Source of the DNA: Ilyonectria destructans
Taxonomy: Eukaryota; Ascomycota; Sordariomycetes; Hypocreales; Nectriaceae
Length of the DNA: 64,000 nucleotides
Direction: 5' to 3'
Assembly: GCA_020740775.1 (NCBI GenBank)
Contig: JAHEWK010000021.1
Location: 248,001-312,000 of the forward strand
The notes beneath the pieces were generated by a model. The model had not been told where the DNA came from. It was given only the letters and a program-made list of their open reading frames with translations, and did not search any database. Positions 11,169-20,900 of the stretch are shown here, in pieces. How positions within the stretch are numbered: position 1 is the first letter of the stretch; each line of letters begins with the position of its first letter. Both the position numbers and the translations under genes were made by a program.

Positions 11169-12741
11169 ATGCTGTTGTCGAAGACCGGGTACGGGCTGAA
11201 CATGCAGCTGCTCATCTTTGTTGTTGTTGTCGCAGCACTATCACGACCATGTCGCGGTCGCGAGTCGGCGTCTGATATTGCTGCAAGGCTTCCGACTTGC
11301 GCGGTGAGTGCCATCTGCCATCCATTTCCCACCTACCGACACATGTGGACTGTTTTGTTGGCTGACCAAACGACGGCTTCACTCTAGGTCCCTTGTTTCT
11401 ACCGAGCCGTTTCGAGTTCGACCAGCGCGATCACCGACGTACAGTACATGTGCTCCAGCCATGAGGTCCAACAGGAAGCCAGCAAATGCATCGAGAGTTC
11501 ATGCACGTTCTCGGATGCCCTTTGTACGCCCTGCCAGCCATCCTCCTTTCTGTCCTTTTCTTCGGCAGCTCAGTTAATATTTTCACCTTGCAGTCACTAA
11601 GAATGCCACCGAGACAGCATGTAATGCCCCCGTCCGAGACAGATCGAATCGATACAATGCGACACTCATTCCTTTGGGCGTGATTGCTCTCGCCATCACA
11701 ATCTCACGCCTGCTGTTCAAGCAGTTCTTTAGTCGCGCCCAAGCCCTCAGCTCGGATGACTGGGCAATCATGGGAACATTGGGTGTCTCCGTGTCAAGCT
11801 TGGTGATTGGCTTTGAAGGACTGACAGCGTATGGATTAGGAAAAGATATCTGGACACTGACGACTGCTGAAATCACCCAATTCGCTCTTTACTTTTATGT
11901 CATGGCGATCCTTTACACTCTAGCGATGTCTCTCGTCAAGCTCAGCTTGTCTTTATTCTATCAGACCATCTTTTCTGGCAACATCAGTCCATACATTCTC
12001 TGGGGAACGGTCACGTTCAATTTGCTCTACGGCATTGCCTTTGTCCTTGCGGCTATATTCCAATGCTCGCCAGTCGACTACTACTGGAAACAATACCTGG
12101 ACGGATCCGAAGGCCAATGCGTCGATATCAATGCCCTCGTGTGGCTGAATGCTGCGATTGGTGTTGCTGTCGATCTCTGGATGATTGCCTTGCCTCTAAG
12201 CCAGGTCATTCACCTCAGGCTGCATTGGAAACAGAAGATTGGAGTCATCATTATGTTTTTGCTTGGAACATTGTAAGTTTACTTACATCCTAGATCAAGC
12301 TTTAAAATATTACTGACAGTTAGACTTCTAGCGTTACTGTGGTTTCCATCATCCGTTTACAATCGCTCATTCTCTTTGCGAAGTCAAGCAATCCGACTTG
12401 GGACTACTGGAACGTGGCATTTTGGTCTGTTATTGAGATTCACGTCGGCATGATATGCACCTGCCTACCTACTCTTCGCTTGATCTTATGTCGCTTGTTT
12501 ACTAGAACCTTCGGGGCAGCGGACTCGGTCGAGTATAAACGCCAGACCGGCAACCAAGATACAAACATGCATTGGAACAAGGCCGAAAGAGGAAGTCGAC
12601 TGGCACAGTTTGGAATAAATCACAAGTGCCCTTTTCCAGAACAGAGTAAGTTCATCTGTTGAGAGAAGCCTTTGGCGTCCGCAGGACTAAATTTCAGTGG
12701 ATCTAGGTTCAGTAAGGTCCCCAGCACAGGGTCACCGATAG
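11169..12741 (+). CDS. CFEM-domain PTH11-like seven-helix receptor
   Basis: Spliced model join(11169..11303, 11388..11523, 11594..12272, 12332..12645, 12698..12741), about 435 aa; all introns GT-AG and phases agree. A hydrophobic signal segment (MQLLIFVVVVAALS) precedes a cysteine-rich CFEM module split over exons 1-3: LPTCAVPCF, YMCSSHE, SKCIESSC, ETACNAPVRDR. Exon 3 encodes six or so membrane helices of the rhodopsin-like receptor family (YGLGKDIW, SLFYQTIF, CVDINALVWLNAAIG); exon 4 starts FVTVVSIIRLQSL and ends CTCLPTLRLIL plus a polar tail. Family members sit in the plasma membrane and are candidate sensors of surfaces or haem-like cues; the ligand is not predictable here. ATG 11202 is an alternative start. 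The last intron, with GGACTAAAT before CAG, is likely; if unspliced, translation stops at 12662. Confidence 0.82.
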
Positions 12742-12887
12742 CTTCCTGTTGGCAAGCATTATTACTTCGGTCGACAGACTTAACCACGGCTGTGAACCTC
12801 CGAATCGACACTCCCCACAGCCATTCACCACAAAGGAGTTAGCTGAATTTGAGCACAAGCAAGCCTGCTTGTATTATCCCCGTTCTG

Positions 12888-13247
12888 TCAGGGTACCACT
12901 AACCAGATGAAGTTACTGAATCCAAGGGCCAAGATAGTAACGCCGGTAAACTGGGTGACATCCCTGACCGTGCTCTGGTACTCTTGAATGAGGTAGGGGA
13001 ACATGGGCGCAAGAGCGAGAGTGGCAAAACCCTGGGTGAATGTCATCGTAGATACCGTAATGATTGCAGATAGCTTCCATGATATCTTCCAGTTCAGGGG
13101 GTCATGGGGATCCTGAGATGGTTGGGGGATCAGGACAAAGTGAGAGTCCTCACTCTTGATGAAGTGGTGGCTGCCAACATCGGTCATGATCTCGGTGCCT
13201 GGGAGCACCTCGATATGGAGCTCATTCTGGATTTCCTCTCGCTCCAA
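12888..13247 (-). pseudogene. MFS transporter, N-terminal remnant
   Basis: About 118 codons give the cytosolic lead of a fungal major facilitator (DPHDPLNWKISWK, typical before helix 1), helix 1 (KLSAIITVSTMTFTQGF) and helix 2 up to NFIWLVVP. A stop follows where the family continues with the PLS...GRRP loop. Nothing MFS-like lies in the next 250 bp, which belongs to the CFEM receptor tail. No ATG opens this frame; an ATG at 13326 beginning MATVDGQV could be exon 1, but the expected acceptor is not AG. Truncated and probably non-functional. Confidence 0.75.
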
Positions 13248-13912
13248 CAGAGTTTTATCCGTGAGTCAAGTTTCCAGTCTCGACTATATCTCAGGGACTC
13301 ACCACTTGGCCATCAACTGTGGCCATGTCTGCTTGATGGAAAACGATGCGACGATGGCCAGTGTGCCTTGATGGATTGAAAGTGTTCGGCAGTAGCTTCG
13401 TTGTAAATGCAAATCTAGGTTGATTCTGTCAGATATTTGTACCAAGTAATTAAAATTTGCCTAGTATATCAACATCAGGAACCAACGCGTAGCTCTTTAG
13501 AACTGTTCCGTTCCCGGCACATGCCCAACTGGAAGCCGGCCAAGTGCCGTATACTCGTTATTGTCCTCGGCCCTTGGAATTGATTGGAGAGTTGCCATCT
13601 TCCCCAAGTGATGACGCTAGTAAAAAATAGCTTCACCTAGCAGAGATTTGAGGCATGATATCCCGCGGGGAAGAATCCAGTCACCTGGAGCACTTGACGA
13701 GAACTGACCTAGTGGACCTAGACCAGAAGATCGTGCATCGGAAGAGGACCCCCTGGCATCCGAAATGTGGATTGGAGTAGGTATGTCGTGGTTTGAGTAG
13801 TGCCGGTTCCTTCCGGAACACTCGCATGGCGAACGGATTACACGATTCTGTATTGTAATTATTGTCGGTTGTCATTTCAAGACTTTGTGCCTTTGCGCAA
13901 TATAATCCAGCC

Positions 13913-15061
13913 ATGTCCGAGCCCTTTCCAAGCCGCCCTTACTTCCAATATCAACCGTTTGGATTTACGACCCAGTACCTCTGTAAGCAACCATGAGTAT
14001 CTCCCAGTCTTGGTTCAAGGCAAGTTAGCGTCCTTGGCTCAAAAATCCCGTCATAGGTGGCTAATTCACGAAAGTTCGAGAAGGGGATAGGCCGAAGGCC
14101 GGTGTTGAAGGGCACTGCACAGGAAATACGTGACAAGTTCGCCGAGCTTGGCAAGAATCTGGCACCTTTGTATTCACCACCAGCAGACACTGTGATCGTA
14201 GAAACAGGCAGCTTTCATGGCATTGCATATCGCGTCTATACTCCCCGCAGCACCAGAGAAGGCGCACCGGAGAAGCTCCCCATCGGGGTCTACTTTCATG
14301 CCGGCGGCTTCGTTGTTGGAAATCTAGATTCGGACGACTTGTTTTGCCGCGCAATCGCAGAGAACACACAAGTCATACTCGTCAATGTTGATTACAAACT
14401 CGCGCCAGAGCACAAAGCGCCTGCCCATCTAGAGGATGCCATTAAGATAGTTGAATGGGTGAGTTCTTTCACGCGCGTCTTGAAGAAGCTGGACGGATCA
14501 ACTGATGGAAGCACTACTTTACAGGCTTATCACGATGCAACGTTCGACCGCGCGGACCGAAACAAGTTATTCATCATGGGCACATCGGCAGCTGGCGCTC
14601 TCGCTCTCGGAGTCGCGCGTAAGGCCGGACTCAGTCAGTCTACAATCCCTAAGAATGCTGTGAAAGGGGTGGTCGCCTTGAGCCCCGTTGTCTTTCACCC
14701 AGCTACCTCGCCGGTTCAAGTGAACGTAAATGACAGCCCTATTATTGACCGAGAAGCGTTGCTTCAATGCTTTGAACTCTGCGGGGCCCAGGCAGACAAC
14801 GCAGACTACTTTATCGGTCTGGACCCCGATAGCCACAGTGTCTTGCCCCCAGCGTACATTGTTACATGTGGCTTCGACCCATTGAAAGATGACGGACGGG
14901 TTCTAGCCGAGTCGATGGAGAGTCGTGGGTTGCAAGTCCAGAGGGATCATTATGAGCCGTTGCCGCATTGCTTTTGGATGGTCCCTACACTCCCAGAGTC
15001 CAAGGCTTTTACGGCGAATGCGTTTCAGGGTATTAAATGGGTTTTGTCCAAGATGCATTAG
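13913..15061 (+). CDS. alpha/beta-hydrolase (hormone-sensitive-lipase-like esterase)
   Basis: The main exon is open from 14057 to TAG 15061. Motifs: oxyanion-hole segment YFHAGGFVVG, LVNVDYKLAPEHKAP, nucleophile elbow GTSAAG (Ser), acid segment CGFDPLKDDG (Asp), and catalytic His in PLPHCFW. These fit the alpha/beta-hydrolase fold-3 (HSL/BAH) esterase group, which hydrolyses small esters. No ATG begins the main frame before the core, so an upstream exon is needed; join(13913..13982, 14091..15061) keeps phase (about 346 aa, starting MSEPFPSRPYF). The core is confident, the first intron is not. Sits in a genic island beside the CFEM receptor. Confidence 0.7.
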
Positions 15062-15285
15062 AGATAACGACCCCCAAAGCTCCCTAGCCAGTGCCTTCTG
15101 CGTCAGAAGCCATCTAATTCACCTTCCACCCGTGTCACTGAGACCACTGCTCTTGATTACCTAGATCCATCATGGCAGAATCACCACCCGACATGTCGCG
15201 AAGTTGAAGTGCTTCTCGGCGGTAAAGAAAGGGCTAGGTTTGTCATGGTTGCAAAATCAGGCATCATGCCCTCACATCCGAAATC

Positions 15286-15501
15286 TGTGAAAGGCCTCTA
15301 GTGAGTTGATTCAACTAACTAGTCCCTATGCTGTTTACTTTCAAGATGAAGAAAGGAAAGACTCTAAATACAAACTGGGTGCGTGAAGACGCGTTATATC
15401 TTCTTTAATATAGAAGATTCGAGAATCAACTCGATGGCGCTGTGGAGAAGAATTCGGGCTTGGCGGCAGAGCCGCCAGCCAAGTGGGCCTGACCCGTTAC
15501 A
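15286..15501 (-). repeat. Gypsy-1 3' LTR (216 bp)
   Basis: On the plus strand runs from TGTGAAAGGCCTC to GACCCGTTACA. One mismatch to 20685-20900. Confidence 0.92.
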
Positions 15502-18500
15502 TTACCCCCCTCCTCCAGAGTTGGCGTGTATCTCACGATGATTTTCGAAGTTGACTCTCTTCTTCTTCCGCTTTGTCCATTGTTTCCATGCATCCGTATG
15601 CCGTACAGCACTGAGATGCTCCCACGTGGGTCTCGAATAGTCCACCCACTTCACGAGCACCTTCTTGTGCGTGCCTTCCTTCTTTTCATCGAGGATGCGT
15701 TCAACGAGGTACATCTCTTGACCGTCCACCAGCACTGGTGGGGCGCTCTCGTGATCGACCTGCTGTGATGGTAGCGGGTCGTCAGGGACGGGCCGGAGCA
15801 AATCCACATGGAATACCGGGTGTATGCGTCCGGGCACGTCTAACTTGTAGGCGTGTGGGTTAATCTCCTCGACCACTTGGTATTTTGCATGTAGCCAGTC
15901 CAGCTTCTTACAAGGCCGTGACGTCTTGACGTTCTTCAGATTAAGGTATACCCAGTCTCCAGGCTTGTAGCGGGGCGAGGCAGTTCTGTGCCTGTTGGCT
16001 TGGGCTTGCTGTATCTCTTGGGCCATAGCTATTGCAGCTTGCGCAAACTCTGTGGCGTCCTGAAGTCTCTGGATGAAGTCTTCTGCCATAACCTCGCCCT
16101 CCCTCGCATCTTCTGCTCTTCGATCCTCGACTAGCTGAATTGGCTCGTTGTGGTAGCCGTGCATGAAGAAGAACGGGCTTAGGCCGGTAGAGGCCGCGTC
16201 CCTCTCGTTGATTGTTGCCATGGCTATTGGTAGCAGGTCTAGCCAATTCTCTTGGAGATAGTTTGTCCATATTCGTAGGATCTTCTCAACCTCTTGGTTC
16301 ATTCGCTCCGTCGCTCCATCCGTCTGTGGGTGGTACGCCGTCGATAGCCGCTGCTCGATCTGCAGCAGTTTGCAGAAGTGCTTCCACATGTCGCTGACAA
16401 ACTGGGGCCCACGGTCACTGGTTATGGCTGTTGGAATACCATGGACCGGGTAGTGCCGTTCGAAGAGTCTCTTAGCAACCGCTTCCGAGGAGATATCGCT
16501 CATGCCTTCGAGTTCGACGCCTTTGGTAAGCCGGTCTGTGACTACCATGCAGTTCGTCGCGCCATCCCGTCCCGATGGTGGGAGGTCCGTAATGAAGTCG
16601 ATAGTGACCTCGCTCCATATTCGTTGCGGAATGGGTAATGGCTTCAGGAGCCCTCTCTTCGTGTCTCTCCAAATGGTGTTCCTTCCGCAGACCTCACAGT
16701 TACGCACGAATTGGCGTACTTCGCTAGCTGCGCCCGGCCAAAAGAAGCGTCTCGACAGAATAGAGTACGTAAGGTCTCTCCCCGGGTGCCCGGTAATGTG
16801 GGAGTCGTGTGTTGCTTGAATAATCTTCGTGCGCAGCGGCTCAGAGTTGGGTATCCAGACACGATTCCGGAAGCATAGGAGACCTCTGTCATCCAGTGAG
16901 CATTCTGAGATACTCACAACCTTCTCCTTTTGCAACTGTGTCGGTAAGTTCTTCTCTCCATTCGCTACTAGCTTCGTGAGTTCCTGGTAGAGCTTGTCCT
17001 CTCGGCGTGCGGCGTCCCAAAGTTGCTGCAATTCCTGGTCCTCGAATAGCCTGATATCCTTTTCGAAATCAAACTCCAGGGCGCCCTCAGTGTTGGTGGA
17101 AACTGTCGAGATGCGTACCCTTCTAAGATGGTCGTCCTGAAAGAGCCTCATAATGCGTGCCTTGAGCCGCTCGTCCGAGTAGTCGGCTGGCATATCTTGG
17201 TCTCGTCGAGAGAGCGCGTCTGGCAGTCCAGCCTTCTTTCCGGGTCTCCATTCGAGTGTGAAATGGAACCTGGATAAGAACTCCGACCATCGTACTTGTC
17301 TTTCCGTTAATCTTCTCTCCGAATAGAAGTATTTCAGATTCTGATGGTCCGTGAGGATCCTGAAATTCTTCACAGCACGCAGCTCTGGTTCCCATTGCTC
17401 CAGACACCTCACAATAGCAAGCAGTTCCTTGTCGTGAATAGCGTAATTGACCTCTGCTGGCGAGTGTTTCTTCGAGAAATAGGCGACAGGCCGTAATAGT
17501 CCGTCTTCGTCGTCTCGCTGGGAGAGGACACCCCCAGTGACAAATCCTGAAGAATCTGCCTCCACGATAGTCTCTCTCTCCGGGTGGAAATGAGCTAGAA
17601 TAGGGGCCGTGATCAACAGGTCCTTAAGCTTCTCAAAGGCTTCTTCGCATAGGTCGTCCCAACGGAAGGGTACGTCCTTTTTCGTTAGCCGTATCAGCGG
17701 CTCTGCTATCTCTGAGAACTCAGGCATGAAAATCCTATAGAAGTTCGCGAAACCGATAAAGGCTCTAACGGCTTTTACGTTCGTTGGCGTAGTCCATTCC
17801 TTGACAGCCTTGACCTTCTCAGGATCGACTCGGATCCCGTTCTCCGCCTCGATAATGAACCCGAGATATTTCACCGTCTTGACTTCGAATTCGCTCTTGC
17901 TGATGTCTAGCTGTAGCCCAGCATCCATTAGGCGTTGGAGGACCCTGCCGACTTTGTCGCGGTGGTCTTGAATGCTTCCAGAAGAGAAGATCAACACGTC
18001 GTCGATGTATGCTGACACGAAATCGTCTAGGTAGTCTTGGAGCACGCTGTTGATATACCGTTGAAAGGCTGCGGGTGCACCTGTCAGTCCAAATGGGACT
18101 ACCAGCCATTCAAAAGATCCGTAGCGTGTTCTGAAGGCCGTCTTTTCTTCGTCTCCGGGGGCGACCCTGATCTTGTGGAATGCTGCTATAACATCTAGCT
18201 TCGTGAACCACTTTGCCTTTGCCACAGTGCGTAGCGTTTCGTTGAGTAAGGGCAGCGGATAGCGGTCCTTCTTGGTGATGTTGTTCAGTCCTCGGTAATC
18301 CACACAAAAGCGAACGCCTCCACCAGGCTTTTTCACCATGAGAACCGGTGCCGCCGCGGGTGAACTGCTAACTCTGATAAACTCCTTGTCGAGAAGCTCT
18401 GTAAGTGTCTTCCGCAGTACCAATAGCTCTTCGCGAGACATGCCATAAAGCGGACCCCAGGGTAGGGGTTTCTCGCGGCCGTGTTCGTCTCGTAGGACTT

Positions 18501-19191
18501 CGATCTTCAGGTCAACGCCTGGCCTGTGGGGAGGTAACTGGTTGGCCAGTTGTCGAGAGAAGGCTTGTAACCACTTGTGGTAGTGTGGTGGCAACTTCTC
18601 CACTGGGTCGATCTTTGGTTTCGGTCTCAAGGCTTTGTCGATGTCCGCCATCGTGACGGCATAAACTCCAACGCCGCCTGTACGTCTGTTGCGGCGCACG
18701 TCGCCTAGAAAGGCAGCGGCCATCACCTTCGAGACCTCTAGTCGAGGGGGCCGATAGCGTTGTCGGTCTTGTACTTGAGCTCCACTGGTTCCGATCTCCA
18801 AGTATCCTTCCTTCGCATGAATGTGAACATCTTGATCTTCCATCCATCGTTTGCCTAGAATCATATCCCAGTTAAGGTCGTCAATGACGTACATAAATAC
18901 ACGGCGCTGTTGGTGTCCGTCTAGGTCGATCGATAAGTAAGTGATCTTGTCGATCTTAACCTCCTTGCCGTCTCCTGCTGCATTCTCGAGGATGCGAGGT
19001 TGAACAGGTATATGTGGCAGCTGAAGAGATTGGAAGGTCCGTTTGCTAACCGCGCCGTAGCAGAGGCAACCATAGTCGACGAGGGATGGTACGAAGTCCG
19101 TTCCATTCACCCTAACGTCTGCTATGAATGGATCTCCATCCATTCTCTTTTTACCGGTTGTCTCCCATTCTCTCACAGCCGCCGCGTGTTC
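15502..19191 (-). CDS. Gypsy-1 pol: protease, RT, RNase H, integrase, chromodomain
   Basis: About 1230 codons are open from just after the gag UAG; the first ATG is some 14 codons in (KKRMDGDPF), so pol is probably made as a Gag-Pol fusion. Domains in order: aspartic protease LVDYGCLCYG (DYG where DSG/DTG is usual), RT with FCVDYRGLN and YIDDVLIFS, RNase H (VEADSSGFVTGG), zinc-binding HHCC (HDSHITGHPG...CEVCGRN), integrase DDE core (IDFITDLPP, TSDRGPQFVSD, with Glu in GATERMNQE), and a chromodomain (LVERILDEKK...VLVKWVDYSRPTWEHL) expected to steer integration to chromatin marks. The C-terminus SGGGG is encoded by the polypurine tract and the stop TAA abuts the LTR. Confidence 0.9.
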   Translation of the reverse strand, partial: EHAAAVREWETTGKKRMDGDPFIADVRVNGTDFVPSLVDYGCLCYGAVSKRTFQSLQLPHIPVQPRILENAAGDGKEVKIDKITYLSIDLDGHQQRRVFMYVIDDLNWDMILGKRWMEDQDVHIHAKEGYLEIGTSGAQVQDRQRYRPPRLEVSKVMAAAFLGDVRRNRRTGGVGVYAVTMADIDKALRPKPKIDPVEKLPPHYHKWLQAFSRQLANQLPPHRPGVDLKIEVLRDEHGREKPLPWGPLYGMSREELLVLRKTLTELLDKEFIRVSSSPAAAPVLMVKKPGGGVRFCVDYRGLNNITKKDRYPLPLLNETLRTVAKAKWFTKLDVIAAFHKIRVAPGDEEKTAFRTRYGSFEWLVVPFGLTGAPAAFQRYINSVLQDYLDDFVSAYIDDVLIFSSGSIQDHRDKVGRVLQRLMDAGLQLDISKSEFEVKTVKYLGFIIEAENGIRVDPEKVKAVKEWTTPTNVKAVRAFIGFANFYRIFMPEFSEIAEPLIRLTKKDVPFRWDDLCEEAFEKLKDLLITAPILAHFHPERETIVEADSSGFVTGGVLSQRDDEDGLLRPVAYFSKKHSPAEVNYAIHDKELLAIVRCLEQWEPELRAVKNFRILTDHQNLKYFYSERRLTERQVRWSEFLSRFHFTLEWRPGKKAGLPDALSRRDQDMPADYSDERLKARIMRLFQDDHLRRVRISTVSTNTEGALEFDFEKDIRLFEDQELQQLWDAARREDKLYQELTKLVANGEKNLPTQLQKEKVVSISECSLDDRGLLCFRNRVWIPNSEPLRTKIIQATHDSHITGHPGRDLTYSILSRRFFWPGAASEVRQFVRNCEVCGRNTIWRDTKRGLLKPLPIPQRIWSEVTIDFITDLPPSGRDGATNCMVVTDRLTKGVELEGMSDISSEAVAKRLFERHYPVHGIPTAITSDRGPQFVSDMWKHFCKLLQIEQRLSTAYHPQTDGATERMNQEVEKILRIWTNYLQENWLDLLPIAMATINERDAASTGLSPFFFMHGYHNEPIQLVEDRRAEDAREGEVMAEDFIQRLQDATEFAQAAIAMAQEIQQAQANRHRTASPRYKPGDWVYLNLKNVKTSRPCKKLDWLHAKYQVVEEINPHAYKLDVPGRIHPVFHVDLLRPVPDDPLPSQQVDHESAPPVLVDGQEMYLVERILDEKKEGTHKKVLVKWVDYSRPTWEHLSAVRHTDAWKQWTKRKKKRVNFENHREIHANSGGGG
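15505..15517 (-). other. Gypsy-1 polypurine tract
   Basis: On the minus strand GGAGGAGGGGGG lies 3 nt from the 3' LTR, with only the pol stop codon between. Expected plus-strand primer site. Confidence 0.75.
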
Positions 19192-20511
19192 CTAGTCTGA
19201 ATCTCCGTCGCTCTGGAGAGTGGCATCTTCGCCTTCTTCAACGATCGCGGCGTTGGTAACCGAGGGGCGCGAGGGGGCTGCGGCGTTGACTTGAGTGCGT
19301 CTGGTTACGCTCCCGGGCCGAATAGGTGCGGCTAATGGACAGCGTTCGATTCTGCAGTTATCTCTTCCGCAACGGAGACAACGTCCTTCGCGGTAGCGTG
19401 CATCCATTTCATCCTGATCGACCCACTTGGCACGCTTACCGAGCAAAGCCTGATCCTCTGGTCGCCTGGACTGGTAGCCATTCGTGTTCTTGCCGCCGCG
19501 GGTGCGCCCAGCGTTTACTTGAGTGGATGCTTGTGGGGTTGGCTCCCATTCCATCATGTCCTCTCTTCTGACCTCAGCCTGCTGGACATGCTGTTGCTGA
19601 GATCTCTGGCTGCTCTGACTACCGTGGTTGTCCAAGCCCCTCGTGTTGCCGCGAGGTTTCTTCCACTGGCCTAACAGTTCCATCTGGCTGCTAAGCGAGT
19701 CGCACCTCTTTGCCAGCCCAACGTAGGTGCTAATCGCGACGGAATCAGAGCCTATAAGAGCGGCCTTCATTCTGTCGTTTAGTGCCTCCTGGAGGTAAGA
19801 AATCTTGCTGTCATCTGGCCAATATTCGGCATTGGCGTTGGCGATCTCTTTCTCGAAACGAGGGTAGAACGAAGTAAAGGGTTCGTTTTCTCCTTGCTTA
19901 ATCGAGTGCAGGTTGCGAGTAGCTCTCTGTTTACGATCCTTCTCTCCGTACAACAGTTCAAGGCGGTTGAGCAGTTCAGCCACATTAAACGTCCTCTTCT
20001 CAATTTGCATCTCCACAAAGGTGGTCACATTGTCTTTAGCCTTGCCTTCCAGGCTCATAAAGACATACATAAAGTGGCCCTCTGCGTCTCCGAGGGCTTC
20101 GCCGTCGACTCGTAGCTTCCCTTCGGTCTCCAACTTCCAGCTACGCCACTGGGACTTGTCACCACTGTACTTCGGGACATCTCGCAGCTTGGGGCGCTTG
20201 GTCGGGTGAGGACTGTAAGTGATAACCGTATTGGCGGGATCGGCGGTGATAGAAGGGTTGGTAGTAGTGTTGGGAGTGACAGGAACAGCGGTTGTCTTAT
20301 TGTCTTCTGGCGCCAGCGTGGGCGCTGGTGTGGGCTGTATAGACTGGATGGACGTTTCCAGTGCTAACAGCTTCAATTTCGTTTCCTCATTTGCCTCTCT
20401 TAGGGCCATATTCTCGGACCGCATAAGCCTGACTTCGCTCAAGAGTTGCTCGAGTACGCTAGCCGACTGGCTAGTGGTTTCCCCCTGAGTCATGCCGTCT
20501 GAGTGGTCCAT
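19192..20511 (-). CDS. Gypsy-1 gag
   Basis: 439 codons from ATG (20509-20511) to UAG (19192-19194). The N-terminus has a predicted coiled coil (LEQLLSEVRLMRSENMALREANEE), a Pro/Thr-rich linker, then a capsid-like region (KLRDVPKYSGDKSQWRSW...GEKDRKQRATRNLHSIKQG). A zinc knuckle CLRCGRDNCRIERC follows with Cys in the usual His position. The UAG is in the same frame as pol, with no intervening frameshift, so pol expression would need stop readthrough, or the stop is a mutation. Confidence 0.88.
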   Translation of the reverse strand: MDHSDGMTQGETTSQSASVLEQLLSEVRLMRSENMALREANEETKLKLLALETSIQSIQPTPAPTLAPEDNKTTAVPVTPNTTTNPSITADPANTVITYSPHPTKRPKLRDVPKYSGDKSQWRSWKLETEGKLRVDGEALGDAEGHFMYVFMSLEGKAKDNVTTFVEMQIEKRTFNVAELLNRLELLYGEKDRKQRATRNLHSIKQGENEPFTSFYPRFEKEIANANAEYWPDDSKISYLQEALNDRMKAALIGSDSVAISTYVGLAKRCDSLSSQMELLGQWKKPRGNTRGLDNHGSQSSQRSQQQHVQQAEVRREDMMEWEPTPQASTQVNAGRTRGGKNTNGYQSRRPEDQALLGKRAKWVDQDEMDARYREGRCLRCGRDNCRIERCPLAAPIRPGSVTRRTQVNAAAPSRPSVTNAAIVEEGEDATLQSDGDSD

Positions 20512-20556
20512 TATTCTTCTTCGCTTGTGGCTTCTGGTGCTTCTAACTTCTTAACT

Positions 20557-20605
20557 CCGGGTGCTTCGGGTGCTTCGGGTGCTTTGGGTGCTTCGGGTGC
20601 TTCGG
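20557..20605 (-). repeat. 9-bp tandem repeats in Gypsy-1 leader
   Basis: Five or so copies of GGGTGCTTC on the plus strand, between the primer-binding site and gag. Confidence 0.85.
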
Positions 20606-20672
20606 CTGACTTTTTGACTTCTGGACTCGGGATGAGTCGTTGACTTCTGGACTTCAGCAGATTTCTGAAGTG

Positions 20673-20684
20673 ATCTTGAAAGTA
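20673..20684 (-). other. Gypsy-1 primer-binding site, self-priming type
   Basis: On the minus strand TACTTTCAAGAT follows the 5' LTR directly. It is the exact complement of ATCTTGAAAGTA inside that LTR (plus-strand 20735-20746). No tRNA 3' end match is apparent. This is the arrangement of Tf1, whose transcript 5' end folds back to prime. Confidence 0.7.
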
Positions 20685-20900
20685 TGTGAAAGGCCTCTAG
20701 TGAGTTGATTCAACTAACTAGTCCCTATGCTGTTTACTTTCAAGATGAAGAAAGGAAAGAATCTAAATACAAACTGGGTGCGTGAAGACGCGTTATATCT
20801 TCTTTAATATAGAAGATTCGAGAATCAACTCGATGGCGCTGTGGAGAAGAATTCGGGCTTGGCGGCAGAGCCGCCAGCCAAGTGGGCCTGACCCGTTACA
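20685..20900 (-). repeat. Gypsy-1 5' LTR (216 bp)
   Basis: One mismatch to 15286-15501. The plus-strand right end CCCGTTACA abuts hAT coding sequence at 20901. Confidence 0.92.

Larger units (their letters stand above)
15286..20900 (-). mobile_element. Gypsy-1: chromodomain Ty3/gypsy retrotransposon
   Basis: The 5.6-kb minus-strand element has LTRs of 216 bp that differ by one base (C/A near 15362 and 20761) and end TGT...ACA. Reading the minus strand: 5' LTR, primer-binding site, leader with 9-bp repeats, gag, UAG, pol with chromodomain, polypurine tract, 3' LTR. Flanking 5-mers (AAATC left, GGACC right) do not match. The right flank is the interior of a hAT transposase, the left flank is intergenic, so one junction is probably secondary. 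Confidence 0.93.

Noticed and set aside
12063..12293. Additional ORFs within the CFEM receptor exon
   Set aside because: Out-of-frame shadows of exon 3.
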